Below are positions 1 to 10,453 of a DNA stretch of 64,000 bases, in pieces. The notes under the pieces were generated by a model, which was given only the letters and a program-made list of their open reading frames with translations, had not been told where the DNA came from and ran no database searches. The translations under genes and the position numbers were made by a program. Position 1 is the first letter of the stretch, and the number at the start of each line of letters is the position of its first letter. This DNA comes from Burkholderiaceae bacterium (GTDB lineage: Bacteria > Pseudomonadota > Gammaproteobacteria > Burkholderiales > Burkholderiaceae_E). The stretch lies in contig JAHBZV010000002.1 of the NCBI GenBank assembly GCA_019635275.1, positions 124,001 to 188,000 on the forward strand. The letters run 5' to 3'.

Positions 1-321
1 ATCCAGCGCCCGCTACTCGCGATCGGCGCGGTGCAGCCGGCCTGGGCCGCGCTGGTAGGCGGCCTGCTGCTCGGCATCGCGCTGCTGATCCTGTTCCGGC
101 ACCGCGGCAGCCTGGGCGGGTTCAACGTGCTGGTGCTGTACCTGCAGGAACGCTTCGGCTGGCGCGCGGGGTGGGTGCAACTCGGGCTGGACGCGGCGAT
201 CCTGCTGTCGTCGCTCGGCGTGGTGGCGCCGCCGATCGTGGCCTTGTCGCTGCTCGGTGCGCTGGCGCTGAACCTCACGCTCGCGGTGAATCACCGGCCG
301 GGGCGATACATGGCGGTGTAG
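1..321 (+). CDS. YitT-family membrane protein, C-terminal part
   Basis: The frame is open from base 1 and runs 106 codons to TAG at 319-321, so the 5' end lies outside the window. The visible part has hydrophobic segments (VGGLLLGIALLILF and AAILLSSLGVVAPPIVALSLLG) around the motif RHRGSLGGFNVLVLYLQE, and it ends NHRPGRYMAV. This matches the C-terminal half of proteobacterial YitT/DUF161 inner-membrane proteins, whose substrate is unknown to me. Its last 47 bp overlap the end of the convergent dehydrogenase gene on the other strand. Family call is good; function is unknown. Confidence 0.8.
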   Translation: MQRPLLAIGAVQPAWAALVGGLLLGIALLILFRHRGSLGGFNVLVLYLQERFGWRAGWVQLGLDAAILLSSLGVVAPPIVALSLLGALALNLTLAVNHRPGRYMAV

Positions 322-1192
322 CCAGCAGTTCGACCAGCGCCGACGGATCCTGCCCGCCCATCGCGCGCGCCGACAGCGCGCGATAACGCTCGGCCGCATC
401 CTGGAGCATGGGCAGGGTCACGCCCAGTTCGCGCGCGAGCGCCAGCGCGTTGTCGAGGTCCTTCAGCATCGTGTCGGCGGCGCCCAGCGGCGGATCCCAG
501 GCGCGCGCGGCCATTCGCGGAACGAACACCTGAAGCGGAATCGAATCGGCCCAGCCGCCGCGCAGCGCCTCGGGAAGCATCGCGGCGTCCACCCCGGCGG
601 CCTCGGCGAGCCGGACCGCTTCGGCGAGCACCGGCAGCAGCGACCCGACGATGACCTGGTTGCACAGCTTGGCCACCTGGCCGGCGCCGGAATCGCCCAT
701 CCGCGTGAAGCGCTGGGCGAGATGCGCGACGAGCGGGCGCACGCGCTCGACGTGCTCGGCCTTTCCACCCGCCATGATCGCAAGCGTTCCCTTCTCCGCA
801 CCCGGCACGCCGCCCGACACGGGTGCGTCGACCAGGCCCATCGCGCACTCGGACTCGAGGCGTGCGGCGTACTCGCGCGCGGCCGCCGGCGCGATGCTGG
901 AGAAATCGACCACGACCTTGCCCGGCGCGCCGCCGACGGCCACGCCGTCGGCACCGAACAGGACGTCGTGCACCGAACGCTGGTCGGTCACGCAGATCAT
1001 CACCACGTCGGCCGCGCGCGCGACCGCGGCCGGCGTATCGGCCGCCGCCGCTCCTCGCGCGAGCACCGGCGCGAGCTTGTCGCGGCTGCGGTTCCAGACC
1101 GTCACCCGGTGGCCGGCGTCGAGCAGGCGCAGGACCATCGGCCTGCCCATCAGGCCGATGCCGATGAAGCCGAGTGCGGCGGGCGCGGTCAC
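275..1192 (-). CDS. NAD(P)-dependent 3-hydroxyisobutyrate dehydrogenase-family oxidoreductase
   Basis: 305 residues, the usual size of the beta-hydroxyacid dehydrogenase family (MmsB, GarR, LtnD). The N-terminal Rossmann motif is GFIGIGLMG (8-16), the substrate-binding motif is DAPVSGG (122-128) and the catalytic lysine is K175 in GQVAKLCNQ. Such enzymes oxidise or reduce 3-hydroxyacids such as 3-hydroxyisobutyrate, tartronate semialdehyde or L-threonate. It starts 7 bp after dctM and is the last gene of a TRAP/IlvD/DenD operon, so a sugar-acid substrate is more likely than valine breakdown; that is inference. The exact substrate cannot be read from sequence. Confidence 0.88.
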   Translation of the reverse strand: MTAPAALGFIGIGLMGRPMVLRLLDAGHRVTVWNRSRDKLAPVLARGAAAADTPAAVARAADVVMICVTDQRSVHDVLFGADGVAVGGAPGKVVVDFSSIAPAAAREYAARLESECAMGLVDAPVSGGVPGAEKGTLAIMAGGKAEHVERVRPLVAHLAQRFTRMGDSGAGQVAKLCNQVIVGSLLPVLAEAVRLAEAAGVDAAMLPEALRGGWADSIPLQVFVPRMAARAWDPPLGAADTMLKDLDNALALARELGVTLPMLQDAAERYRALSARAMGGQDPSALVELLATPPCIAPAGDSPRA

Positions 1193-1199
1193 GGCGGGC

Positions 1200-2498
1200 T
1201 CACTTCATCAGGCGAGGCAGGAACAGCACGATCGGCGGCACCAGCACGACGATGGCCAGCCGCACGATGTCGGCCGCCACGAACGGCGCGATCCAGCGCC
1301 ACAGCGTCGTGATCGGCGTCTTCAGCATGCTCTGCACGACGAACAGGTTCATGCCGACCGGCGGGCTGATCATGCCGAGCTCGACCACCATCACGATCAC
1401 CACGCCGAACCAGATCGGATCGAAACCGAGGTGCACGACCAGCGGATGGAAGATCGGCACGGTGAGGAGGATCATCGAGAGCTCCTCGAAGAACGTGCCG
1501 AGCACGATGTACAGCAGCAGGATCATGAAGATCACCAGCAGCGGCTCGACGCCGAACGCGGTCACCGCATCCTTCAGCGCGTTGGGCAGCCCGGCGAAGT
1601 TCATGAACTGCGAGAACAGCAGCGCGCCGATCAGGATCGCGAACAGCGAGCCGGTCGTGCGTGCCGTCTCGATCGCGCAGTCGAGGATGACCCGCCACGA
1701 CAGCCGGCCGCGCCACAACGCGAAGAAGAACGCGCCGGCGGCGCCCACCGCCCCGCCCTCGGTCGCCGTGAACGCGCCGAAGTAGAGGCCGCCGATCACC
1801 AGCGCGAAGAGCACCAGCACCGGCCAGACGCGGCCGAGCGCCGCCAGCGCCTGCGAGGCCGGCACCCGCTCGCCGCGGGGCCCCGCCGCCGGCTTGCGCC
1901 AGACGATCAGCTGGACGGTGAGCATGTACAGCACGATCGCGAGCACGCCCGGCACCAGGCCGGCGATGAACAGCTTCGCGACATCGGTGCCGGTCATCAC
2001 GCCGTAGATGACCATGATCACCGACGGAGGGATCAGGATGCCCAGCGTGCCGCCGGCGCAGATCGCCGCCGCCGCGAGTCCCTCGTCGTACCCGTAGCGC
2101 CGCATCGAAGGATGCGCGATCCGGGAGAACGTGGCGGCGGTGGCGATCGCCGACCCGCAGACCGCGGCGAAGCCGCCGCAGGCGACGATGGTCGCCATCG
2201 CCAGCCCGCCCCGGCGGTGGCCGACCATCGCGTTGCAGGCGTCGTAGAGGTCGTTGGCGATGCCCGATCGGGCGACGAAGTTGCCCATCAGGATGAACAT
2301 CGGCACGACCGACAGCTCGTAGCTCGTGGTCTGCGAGACCGGGATCTGCCCGAGCAGCGACAGCGCCGGGTCGAGGCCGATCACCGAGACGATACCGGCC
2401 ACGCCGACCATGATCATCGCGAAGGCGATCGGCACCCCCGCCAGCAGCAGCACGGCCAGCGAGCCGAAACCATAGAGGGCAGCGGTCCACGCGGTCAT
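1200..2498 (-). CDS. dctM: TRAP transporter large permease (DctM family)
   Basis: 432 residues, almost all hydrophobic, with the family-typical ELSVVPMFILMGNF segment near residue 60 and the repeated re-entrant motifs GGTLGILIPPS and ELGMISPPVGMN. This is the 12-helix ion-coupled subunit that moves the solute handed over by DctP, driven by a sodium or proton gradient. It begins 10 bp after dctQ and ends 7 bp before the dehydrogenase gene, so all are probably cotranscribed. The substrate is inferred from neighbours to be an organic or sugar acid. Confidence 0.93.
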   Translation of the reverse strand: MTAWTAALYGFGSLAVLLLAGVPIAFAMIMVGVAGIVSVIGLDPALSLLGQIPVSQTTSYELSVVPMFILMGNFVARSGIANDLYDACNAMVGHRRGGLAMATIVACGGFAAVCGSAIATAATFSRIAHPSMRRYGYDEGLAAAAICAGGTLGILIPPSVIMVIYGVMTGTDVAKLFIAGLVPGVLAIVLYMLTVQLIVWRKPAAGPRGERVPASQALAALGRVWPVLVLFALVIGGLYFGAFTATEGGAVGAAGAFFFALWRGRLSWRVILDCAIETARTTGSLFAILIGALLFSQFMNFAGLPNALKDAVTAFGVEPLLVIFMILLLYIVLGTFFEELSMILLTVPIFHPLVVHLGFDPIWFGVVIVMVVELGMISPPVGMNLFVVQSMLKTPITTLWRWIAPFVAADIVRLAIVVLVPPIVLFLPRLMK

Positions 2499-2508
2499 CG
2501 CGCGACCC

Positions 2509-3003
2509 TCACAGCGCGCCCCCGTGCATCTCCTCGGCGGCGCCTGGCGCGCGGCGCGCGTCGCGCCAGGCGCAGTAGAGGAACACCAGCGTCGCGACCA
2601 GGCACAGCGCCGCCATCGCCCACGCGACGTGGCCGCGCATGACCCCGAGCACCAGCGTGGTCTCGCGGCTGTCGACGAGCGCGTTGCCGCGCTCGAAGAT
2701 GCGCCAGCCCATCACGGCGACGACCGCCGCGCAGACGACGTCGCCGGCGACGAGTTGCACGCGGCGCACCCCCGGTGGCGTATGCGCCTCGAACAGGTTC
2801 ACGGTGATGTGCTCGCGCGACAGCGCGGCGAGCGACATCCCGCCGAAGATGACCAGCGCCATCGTGATCTCGGTCATCTCGAACGCGCCGGTCAGCGGCG
2901 CGTTGAAGAAGAAGCGGCCGAACACGTCGATCGACGTGACGGCCATCATGAACAGGATCGCCGCACCCGCGAGCGCGGCGAAGATGCGTGTCGGCAGTCT
3001 CAT
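2509..3003 (-). CDS. dctQ: TRAP transporter small permease (DctQ family)
   Basis: 164 residues with four predicted membrane segments, beginning IFAALAGAAILFMMAVTSIDVFGRFFF (split at residues 8-34). The motif VFGRFFFNAPLTGAFE is characteristic of DctQ. It forms the membrane complex with DctM. It lies between dctP (43 bp upstream) and dctM (10 bp downstream) in the standard P-Q-M order. No regulatory feature is seen in the short gaps. Confidence 0.9.
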   Translation of the reverse strand: MRLPTRIFAALAGAAILFMMAVTSIDVFGRFFFNAPLTGAFEMTEITMALVIFGGMSLAALSREHITVNLFEAHTPPGVRRVQLVAGDVVCAAVVAVMGWRIFERGNALVDSRETTLVLGVMRGHVAWAMAALCLVATLVFLYCAWRDARRAPGAAEEMHGGAL

Positions 3004-3046
3004 GCGGTCGCCCCGGCGCAGGCCGGGGCCCTGGTGCGAAACGCGC

Positions 3047-4111
3047 TCAGACGACGTTCACGCGCTTGGCGGCCTTGTACCGATCGGCCATGTCGAGCGC
3101 GTACCTGATGATCTCCTCGCCCGGCAACCCGCGCTTCTTCGCCTCGGCCAGCCACTCGTCGTTCAGCGGCTTGAGCGCGGCCTTGATCTTCGCGGTGTCG
3201 GAGTCCGGCAGCGTGTTGAACTTGACGCCGGCCTTCTCGAGCGCGGCACGCCCGAGATTGTCGCCGCTGGTCCAGGCCCACGCGGCGTTCAGCGCCATCG
3301 CCATGCCGCCGTGTTTCTGCATCGCCGCCTGCGCCTTCGGGTTCAGCGACGCCCACTTCTTCTCGTTGACGCCGAGCCAGAACGTGTCGGTGTAGAGCAG
3401 GCCGCCGGGAATCTTCGTGGTCGCCTTGATCGCCGGCGTGATCTTGAAGAACTCGATCGACTCCATCGGGAACGTGATGCCGTCGGCGACGCCGCTCATC
3501 ATCGCCTGCTGCGCCTCGGTCGGCGGCAGCTGCACCGGGGTGCCCCCCAGCGCCTGGATGATGCGGCCGGTGATCGCGCTGCCGACGCGGATCTTCTTGC
3601 CCTTCAGGTCGTCGATCGTCCTGAGGCCCTCGCCGCGCATGTGCAGGTACGGCTCCGAGTGCACCCAGGTGCCGACCAGCTGCACGCCCTTGTGCTCGTT
3701 GTAGCGCGCGCCGTACTTCGTGAAGGCCAGCCACGACGCCGCCGAGCCTGCCCACGGGTCGATCGACATGAACGGCATGCCCATGACCTCGGTCATCAGG
3801 AAGCGGTTCGGGTTGTGGCCGAGCACGCCGAAGCCGACGTCGATCGCGCCGTTGGCGCAGAAGTCGTAGTACTCGGGAGGCCGGCCGATCGACGCCGACA
3901 TGAGGTCGAACTTGACCGTGCCCTCGCTGTCGGCCTCGACCGCCTGCATCCACGGGCGGACGATGCCCGCGACGATCAGGTGGTGCGCCGGCAGCCAGCT
4001 GCCGACGCGAAGCGTCGCCGCCTGCGCCCGCGCGGTCTTCGACGTGACGATCGCCGGGCCGGCGATCGCGGTGGCCGCGGCGGCCTTCAGGAAGCTTCTC
4101 TTGTCAGTCAT
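3047..4111 (-). CDS. dctP: TRAP transporter periplasmic solute-binding protein (DctP family)
   Basis: 354 residues. The N-terminus, KRSFLKAAAATAIAG then ARAQAAT, is an export signal of Tat-like form with KR in place of RR; cleavage after ARAQA is plausible. The mature part has DctP-family features: LRVGSWLPAHH, GAIDVGFG, LKGKKIRVG and a conserved arginine in KIRVG that usually contacts the ligand carboxylate. It should bind a carboxylic acid in the periplasm and deliver it to DctQM. It lies 50 bp after the IlvD-like gene. The ligand is not identified; sugar acids are suggested by context only. Confidence 0.9.
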   Translation of the reverse strand: MTDKRSFLKAAAATAIAGPAIVTSKTARAQAATLRVGSWLPAHHLIVAGIVRPWMQAVEADSEGTVKFDLMSASIGRPPEYYDFCANGAIDVGFGVLGHNPNRFLMTEVMGMPFMSIDPWAGSAASWLAFTKYGARYNEHKGVQLVGTWVHSEPYLHMRGEGLRTIDDLKGKKIRVGSAITGRIIQALGGTPVQLPPTEAQQAMMSGVADGITFPMESIEFFKITPAIKATTKIPGGLLYTDTFWLGVNEKKWASLNPKAQAAMQKHGGMAMALNAAWAWTSGDNLGRAALEKAGVKFNTLPDSDTAKIKAALKPLNDEWLAEAKKRGLPGEEIIRYALDMADRYKAAKRVNVV

Positions 4112-4161
4112 CAGGGGTCCCCTCGTCTCGTGGTGGCGGCGCGCGCCGCGTGTCGCGCATT

Positions 4162-5841
4162 CTACTTGGCGCCGTGGGTCACGGCGCCGTCGAACGCGGA
4201 GCCGACCAGCCGCGCGTACTTTTCGAGCACGCCGGTCGGCGGCTCGCGCCGCGGCGAGTGCCAGGCGGCGCGGCGCCGCGCGAGCTCGTCGTCGCCGACG
4301 TGCAGCGTCGCGGTGCCGGCCTCGGCGTCGATCGTGATGCGGTCGCCGTCGTGCACCAGCGCGAGCGCACCGCCGGCCGCCGCCTCGGGGCTCGCATAGC
4401 CGACCATCATCCCGCGCGTGGCCCCCGAGAAGCGGCCGTCGGTGAACAGGGCGACCTTCTCTCCGACCCCCTGCCCGTACAGCAGCGCCGTCACGCCGAG
4501 CATCTCGCGCATGCCGGGGCCGCCGCGCGGGCCCTCGTAGCGGATCACCAGCACGTCGCCCTCACGGTAGGCGCGGTCTCGCACCACGCGGGCGCAGTCC
4601 TCCTCGCAGTCGAACACGCGCGCGACGCCGTCGAAACGCAGCCGCTTCAGTCCGGCCACCTTCAGGAGCGCGCCGTCGGGGCAGAGGTTGCCCTTGAGCA
4701 CGACGATTCCTCCGGTCGGCGTGATCGGCTGCCTGCGGACGACCTCGCCGTCGGCACCGGGGTGCCCGGCCAGCGCCTGCTCCAGCGTCGCACCCGACAA
4801 GGTCAGGCAGTCGCCGTGCAGCGCGCCCGCGTCGAGCAGCGCCCTCAACACCGCGTGGACGCCGCCGACCGCGTGCAGGTCCTTGGCGAGGTACTTGCCG
4901 CCGGGCTTCATGTCGGCCAGCAGCGGCGTGCGGCGCGACACGCGCGCGAGGTCGTCCATCGAGAAGTCGATGCCGGCCTCGTGCGCGATCGCCGGGATGT
5001 GCAGGCCGGCGTTGGTGGAGCCGCCGGTGGCGGCCACGGCGGCGCACGCATTCTCGAGGCTCTTGCGGGTGACCAGGTCGCGCGGCAGCGGGCCGTCGCC
5101 CGCGAGGATGCGCATCGCGACCCGTCCGGCCTCGCGCGCCATCGCCCGGCGCGCGCTGTGCACCGCCGGCATCGTCGCCGAACCGGGCAGCGCGAGGCCC
5201 AGCGTCTCGGAGACCATCGCCATCGTGTTGGCGGTGAACTGGCCCGGGCACGCGCCGATCGTCGGCAGGCAGGCGTGCTCGAGCTCGTCGAGTTCGCTCG
5301 CGCTCATGTCGCCGGCGAGCAGCGCGCCGATGCCCTCGTAGGTGTCGAGCACCGTGACGTCGCGGCCGCGCCAGGAACCCGGAAGCGCCGCGCCCCCGTA
5401 CACGAACACCGACGGCAGGTTCAGCCGCACCATCGCCATCATCATGCCGGGCAGCGTCTTGTCGCAGCCGGCAAAGGTGACCAGCGCGTCGTACGCATGG
5501 CCGCGTACCACGGCCTCGACGCCGTCGGCGATCAGCTCGCGCGACAGCAGCGAATAGCGCATGCCGCCGTGGTTCATCGACATGCTGTCGGCGACCGAGA
5601 TCGACGCGAAGTCGAACGGCACGCCCCCGGCCTCGCGCACGCCGGTGCAGGCTTCGCGCGCCAGGTCGCCGAGGCCGGCGTTGCACGGGGTCACGTTGTT
5701 CGCAGTGCTCGCCACGCCGACGAACGGCTTGTCGATGTCGGCGTCGGACAGGCCGAGCCCGCGCAGGAACGCGCGGTGCGGCGCGCGGTCGACGCCCTCG
5801 ACGGTGACGCGCGATGGAAGCTTGGCAGGACGGTTGGTCAC
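4162..5841 (-). CDS. ilvD: IlvD/Edd-family dihydroxy-acid (or sugar-acid) dehydratase
   Basis: 559 residues. Cysteines C53 (TPCNAG), C126 (GCDKTLPGM) and C198 (GACPGQFTANTM) are placed as the iron-sulfur ligands of the family, and K128 is the lysine that is carbamylated in known structures. The enzyme removes water from 2,3-dihydroxyacids: dihydroxyisovalerate in valine/isoleucine synthesis, or aldonic acids in sugar catabolism. Its place between denD and a TRAP system, not with other ilv genes, favours the sugar-acid role, but branched-chain synthesis cannot be excluded. It starts 27 bp after denD. Confidence 0.87.
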   Translation of the reverse strand: MTNRPAKLPSRVTVEGVDRAPHRAFLRGLGLSDADIDKPFVGVASTANNVTPCNAGLGDLAREACTGVREAGGVPFDFASISVADSMSMNHGGMRYSLLSRELIADGVEAVVRGHAYDALVTFAGCDKTLPGMMMAMVRLNLPSVFVYGGAALPGSWRGRDVTVLDTYEGIGALLAGDMSASELDELEHACLPTIGACPGQFTANTMAMVSETLGLALPGSATMPAVHSARRAMAREAGRVAMRILAGDGPLPRDLVTRKSLENACAAVAATGGSTNAGLHIPAIAHEAGIDFSMDDLARVSRRTPLLADMKPGGKYLAKDLHAVGGVHAVLRALLDAGALHGDCLTLSGATLEQALAGHPGADGEVVRRQPITPTGGIVVLKGNLCPDGALLKVAGLKRLRFDGVARVFDCEEDCARVVRDRAYREGDVLVIRYEGPRGGPGMREMLGVTALLYGQGVGEKVALFTDGRFSGATRGMMVGYASPEAAAGGALALVHDGDRITIDAEAGTATLHVGDDELARRRAAWHSPRREPPTGVLEKYARLVGSAFDGAVTHGAK

Positions 5842-5868
5842 GTTCGGTCTCCGGCGAAGGCGGGTCGG

Positions 5869-6843
5869 TCAGGCCGGCGCGCGCCCGGGCGTCGCATCCG
5901 GCGCGTCCGGCGCGTCATCCGCGGCAAGGTAGTCGGCGACGATCTCGTCGATGCTCGCGCTCGGCGCGAAGCCCAGGCGCGCGGCACGCGCCGAGCGAAC
6001 CGCGCGCGGCAGGCGATCCATGATCGCCTGCAGGCGCTCGTCGGGCGCAAAGCGCACCGCGCCCAGCCGGCGGCCGGCGCCGAGCCGCCGCACCGAGTCG
6101 ACCATCTGCCGCGCGGTGACCGCAATGCCCGTCAGCAGCGTCGTGCGATCGGCGCCGAGCGCGTCGCCCGGCAGCTCGGCGGCGTGCAGGAAGGCGTCCA
6201 CCGTGCGCGCGAGCGACAGGCAGGCCATCGACGTTCCGGGCCCCACCGGGCAGTCGTAGTCGCGACCGGCGAGCGGCTCGCGCACGATCGCGCTCGCCCA
6301 ACCCGAGACCGCGGTGTTGGCCGCGCCGGGCCGGACCATCACGGTCGGCAGCCGAAGCGAGCGCCCGTCGACGAAGCCGCGCCGGGAGTAGTCGTTGATC
6401 AGGATCTCGCAGGCGAGCTTGTGCGCGCCGTACGACAGGCGCGGCGACGGTGGCGTGGCGTCGTCGATCACGTCGGGCAGGTCGCCGCCGTAGACCGCGA
6501 TCGACGACGCGAACACGAAGGTCGGCGAGCCGCCGGCGCGCCGCGCCGCCTCGAGCAGCTCGCGGGTGGCATCGAGGTTCACCCGCATGCCGCGCTCGAA
6601 GTCGGCTTCGGCACCGCCCGAGACCAGCGACGCGAGGTGGAAGACGTGCGTCGTGTCAGGGTCGACGAGTCCGGCGGCGACGCCGGGCTCGCCGACGTCG
6701 CCGACGCGCGTCGCCGTCGCCTGCGCCGCGTCGGGCGGCACGAGGTCGAACGCCAGCACGCTCGCCTGCGGGTGGCGCGCGCGAAGCGTCCGCACCAGCG
6801 CCGCACCGATGAAGCCGGCCGCCCCGGTGACGAGCACCTTCAT
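5869..6843 (-). CDS. denD: DenD-like NAD-dependent epimerase/dehydrogenase (D-erythronate dehydrogenase family)
   Basis: 324 residues starting [13 protein letters not shown], an NAD-binding Rossmann motif, with active-site motif SYGAHK (Y-x3-K). The long open frame continues upstream, but this ATG is the natural start because its Rossmann motif follows at once. The protein resembles D-erythronate dehydrogenase, which oxidises C2 of four-carbon sugar acids. The ATG overlaps the stop of xthA by four bases (ATGA on the minus strand), implying translational coupling. The kinase, isomerase and aldolase that normally complete the erythronate pathway are not in view. Confidence 0.82.
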   Translation of the reverse strand: MKVLVTGAAGFIGAALVRTLRARHPQASVLAFDLVPPDAAQATATRVGDVGEPGVAAGLVDPDTTHVFHLASLVSGGAEADFERGMRVNLDATRELLEAARRAGGSPTFVFASSIAVYGGDLPDVIDDATPPSPRLSYGAHKLACEILINDYSRRGFVDGRSLRLPTVMVRPGAANTAVSGWASAIVREPLAGRDYDCPVGPGTSMACLSLARTVDAFLHAAELPGDALGADRTTLLTGIAVTARQMVDSVRRLGAGRRLGAVRFAPDERLQAIMDRLPRAVRSARAARLGFAPSASIDEIVADYLAADDAPDAPDATPGRAPA

Positions 6844-7616
6844 GCTCGCACCGCGTAGTCGATGGTGAGCGGCGCGTGATCGGAGAAACGCTGCGCGGTG
6901 AAGATCTCCGCGCGTTTCGCCTTCGCGGCGATCCCGGGCGTCGCGATCTGGTAGTCGAGCCGCCAGCCGACGTTCTTCGCCCACGCCTGCCCGCGGTTGC
7001 TCCACCAGGTGTACTGCTCGGGGCGCGGGTCGAGCCGCCGGAACACGTCGACGTAGCCCGCCTGGTCGAACACCTCGCCGAGCCAGGCGCGCTCCTCGGG
7101 CAGGAAGCCGGAATTCTTCTGGTTGCTGCGCCAGTTCTTCAGGTCGATCTCGCGGTGCGCGATGTTCCAGTCGCCGCACAGGATGATCTCGCGCCCGCTC
7201 GCAGCCAGCTCGCGCAGATGCGGCTGGAACTCGGCCATGAAGCGGAACTTGGCCGCCAGCCGCTCATCCGAGCTCGATCCCGACGGCACGTAGACCGAGA
7301 TCACCGTGAAGGCGCCGAAATCGGCCTCGACGTAGCGCCCCTCGGCGTCGAACTCGGCGCTGCCGAAGCCGGTGCGCAGCGCCTTCGGCCGGCGCCGGCT
7401 GTACAGCCCGACGCCGCTGTAGCCCTTCTTCCGAGCGAGGTGGAAGTGGCCGCGCAGCCCGCCCACCTCGCGCAGCCTGTCGTCGAGGTCGGCCTCCTGC
7501 GCCTTGACTTCCTGCACGCACAGCACGTCGGCGCGTTGCGCCGCGGCCCAGTCGAGCCAGCCCTTGCGGGCGGCCGAGCGTATGCCGTTCAGGTTCAGCG
7601 TGACGACCCGTATCAT
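6840..7616 (-). CDS. xthA: Exodeoxyribonuclease III (AP endonuclease)
   Basis: 258 residues from ATG at 7616 ([15 protein letters not shown]). Family residues are visible: N8 in LNLNGIR, E36 in [16 protein letters not shown] and the C-terminal [10 protein letters not shown]. The enzyme incises DNA at abasic sites and has 3'-5' exonuclease and 3'-phosphatase activity in base excision repair. It is divergent from pyrE with only 36 bp between starts, so both promoters must overlap. Its stop overlaps the denD start, which places a repair gene at the head of a catabolic operon. Confidence 0.95.
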   Translation of the reverse strand: MIRVVTLNLNGIRSAARKGWLDWAAAQRADVLCVQEVKAQEADLDDRLREVGGLRGHFHLARKKGYSGVGLYSRRRPKALRTGFGSAEFDAEGRYVEADFGAFTVISVYVPSGSSSDERLAAKFRFMAEFQPHLRELAASGREIILCGDWNIAHREIDLKNWRSNQKNSGFLPEERAWLGEVFDQAGYVDVFRRLDPRPEQYTWWSNRGQAWAKNVGWRLDYQIATPGIAAKAKRAEIFTAQRFSDHAPLTIDYAVRA

Positions 7617-7652
7617 TGCGTCCGTCGAATCCGTTGGTTGCGGGGTGATTCC

Positions 7653-8345
7653 TTGGCAGACGACCTGCGCGCGCAGTTTATCCGGTTCGCCGTGAACAAC
7701 GGCATCCTGCGTTTCGGCGAGTTCCGCACCAAGGCCGGGCGGCTCTCTCCGTACTTCTTCAACGCCGGGCTGTTCAACGACGGGGCCTCGCTGGGCCGGC
7801 TCGCGCAGTTCTACGCGCAGACGCTGCTCGCCGCCGAACGCGCGGGACGCGTGCGCTTCGACATGCTGTTCGGCCCGGCCTACAAGGGCATCACGCTGGC
7901 CAGCGCGACCGCGGTCGCGCTGGCCCACGACGGACGCAACGTCGCCTTCGCATTCAACCGCAAGGAGGCCAAGGACCACGGCGAAGGCGGCACGCTGATC
8001 GGCGCGCCGCTCTCCGGTCGCGTCGTCATCGTCGACGACGTGATCAGCGCCGGCACGTCGGTGCGCGAGTCGGTCGAGCTCATCCGGGCGCACGGCGCCG
8101 AGCCGGCCGCCGTGCTGATCGCGCTCGACCGCCAGGAACGCAGCGGCGACGCCGAGCACGTCGGCGAGCTGTCGGCGGCGCAGGAGGCCGAGCGGCTCTA
8201 CGGCATCCCGGTGCTGTCGATCGCCACGCTCGGCGACCTGCTCGATTTCCTGGGCTCGACCGAAGCGAGCGGCGCAGGCATCGCGGCACACCGCGACAGC
8301 GTCGCCGCGTACCGGACGCGCTACGGGGTGCGCGCGGGCAACTGA
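7653..8345 (+). CDS. pyrE: Orotate phosphoribosyltransferase
   Basis: 230 residues. The start is taken as TTG at 7653 because GGGGTGA lies about 5 bases upstream; no ATG is available near the N-terminus. The PRPP-binding motif [13 protein letters not shown] spans about 124-136, and the catalytic loop [10 protein letters not shown] is at 104-113. The enzyme converts orotate and PRPP to OMP in pyrimidine synthesis. It is divergent from xthA and convergent with gatB (63 bp gap with no clear terminator). Confidence 0.95.
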   Translation: MADDLRAQFIRFAVNNGILRFGEFRTKAGRLSPYFFNAGLFNDGASLGRLAQFYAQTLLAAERAGRVRFDMLFGPAYKGITLASATAVALAHDGRNVAFAFNRKEAKDHGEGGTLIGAPLSGRVVIVDDVISAGTSVRESVELIRAHGAEPAAVLIALDRQERSGDAEHVGELSAAQEAERLYGIPVLSIATLGDLLDFLGSTEASGAGIAAHRDSVAAYRTRYGVRAGN

Positions 8346-8408
8346 TGCGTTCGCATGAGCGCGGCCCCGGCCACGCGAGCCCGGCGGCCGGCGCGCCGCC
8401 GCGCGCGC

Positions 8409-9902
<1,494 letters not shown>

Positions 9903-9934
9903 GCCGGTCGCGCCTGTGTCGCCTGGGCGCCGCG

Positions 9935-10453
9935 TCAGGGCCGCGCGCAGCGGCCGGTCGCGGGCTCGAACATCACCGGCCAGGCCTTGTCGTAGACACC
10001 CGGCGTGCAGTGCTTCTCGCAGCCGGCGTGCCCCATCGTGATCCGCCGGGGATCCTGCCAGATCATCACCTTGCAGCCGCTGCCGTCGCGCTCGAGGAGC
10101 TCGATGTGCGGGCGGCTCTGTGTCTGGCGGAACGTGCCGAGATCGAAGCTGCAGGTGCCGCGCTTGCCGATTTGCATCTGCCAAGTCATCGCCTGCACCT
10201 GGTTCGCACGCACGACGAGCCGCGCGTTCTCGTGGAAGCCGTCGTCCTCGGTCTCGTTGCAGTAGCCGTCCAGGTTGATCGGCCGGTCGGCGATCGGCGC
10301 CGGCCGCGACGGGGCCGGCCGCGCCCCGGGCGCCGGGGCCGGAGCGGGCCCCGATGGCGGCGCCGCCGGCGGCAGCAGGCCGCAGGCGCCCAGCACCGCG
10401 AGCAGCGCCAGCAGCGCCAGCAGCGCGGGACGCGAAAGTCGTCTTGCAATCAT
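9935..10453 (-). CDS. Small cysteine-rich lipoprotein of unknown function
   Basis: 172 residues. A signal peptide with lipobox LGAC puts the lipidated cysteine at C24, followed by a Pro/Ala-rich linker (about 28-55) and a compact C-terminal domain with several cysteines ([35 protein letters not shown]) that could form disulfides. The ATG overlaps the gatA stop by four bases (ATGA) and gatB starts 32 bp after its stop, so it is translated inside the tRNA-amidation operon. I do not recognise the family and assign no function; an outer-membrane or periplasmic location is inferred from the lipobox. Confidence 0.75.
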   Translation of the reverse strand: MIARRLSRPALLALLALLAVLGACGLLPPAAPPSGPAPAPAPGARPAPSRPAPIADRPINLDGYCNETEDDGFHENARLVVRANQVQAMTWQMQIGKRGTCSFDLGTFRQTQSRPHIELLERDGSGCKVMIWQDPRRITMGHAGCEKHCTPGVYDKAWPVMFEPATGRCARP

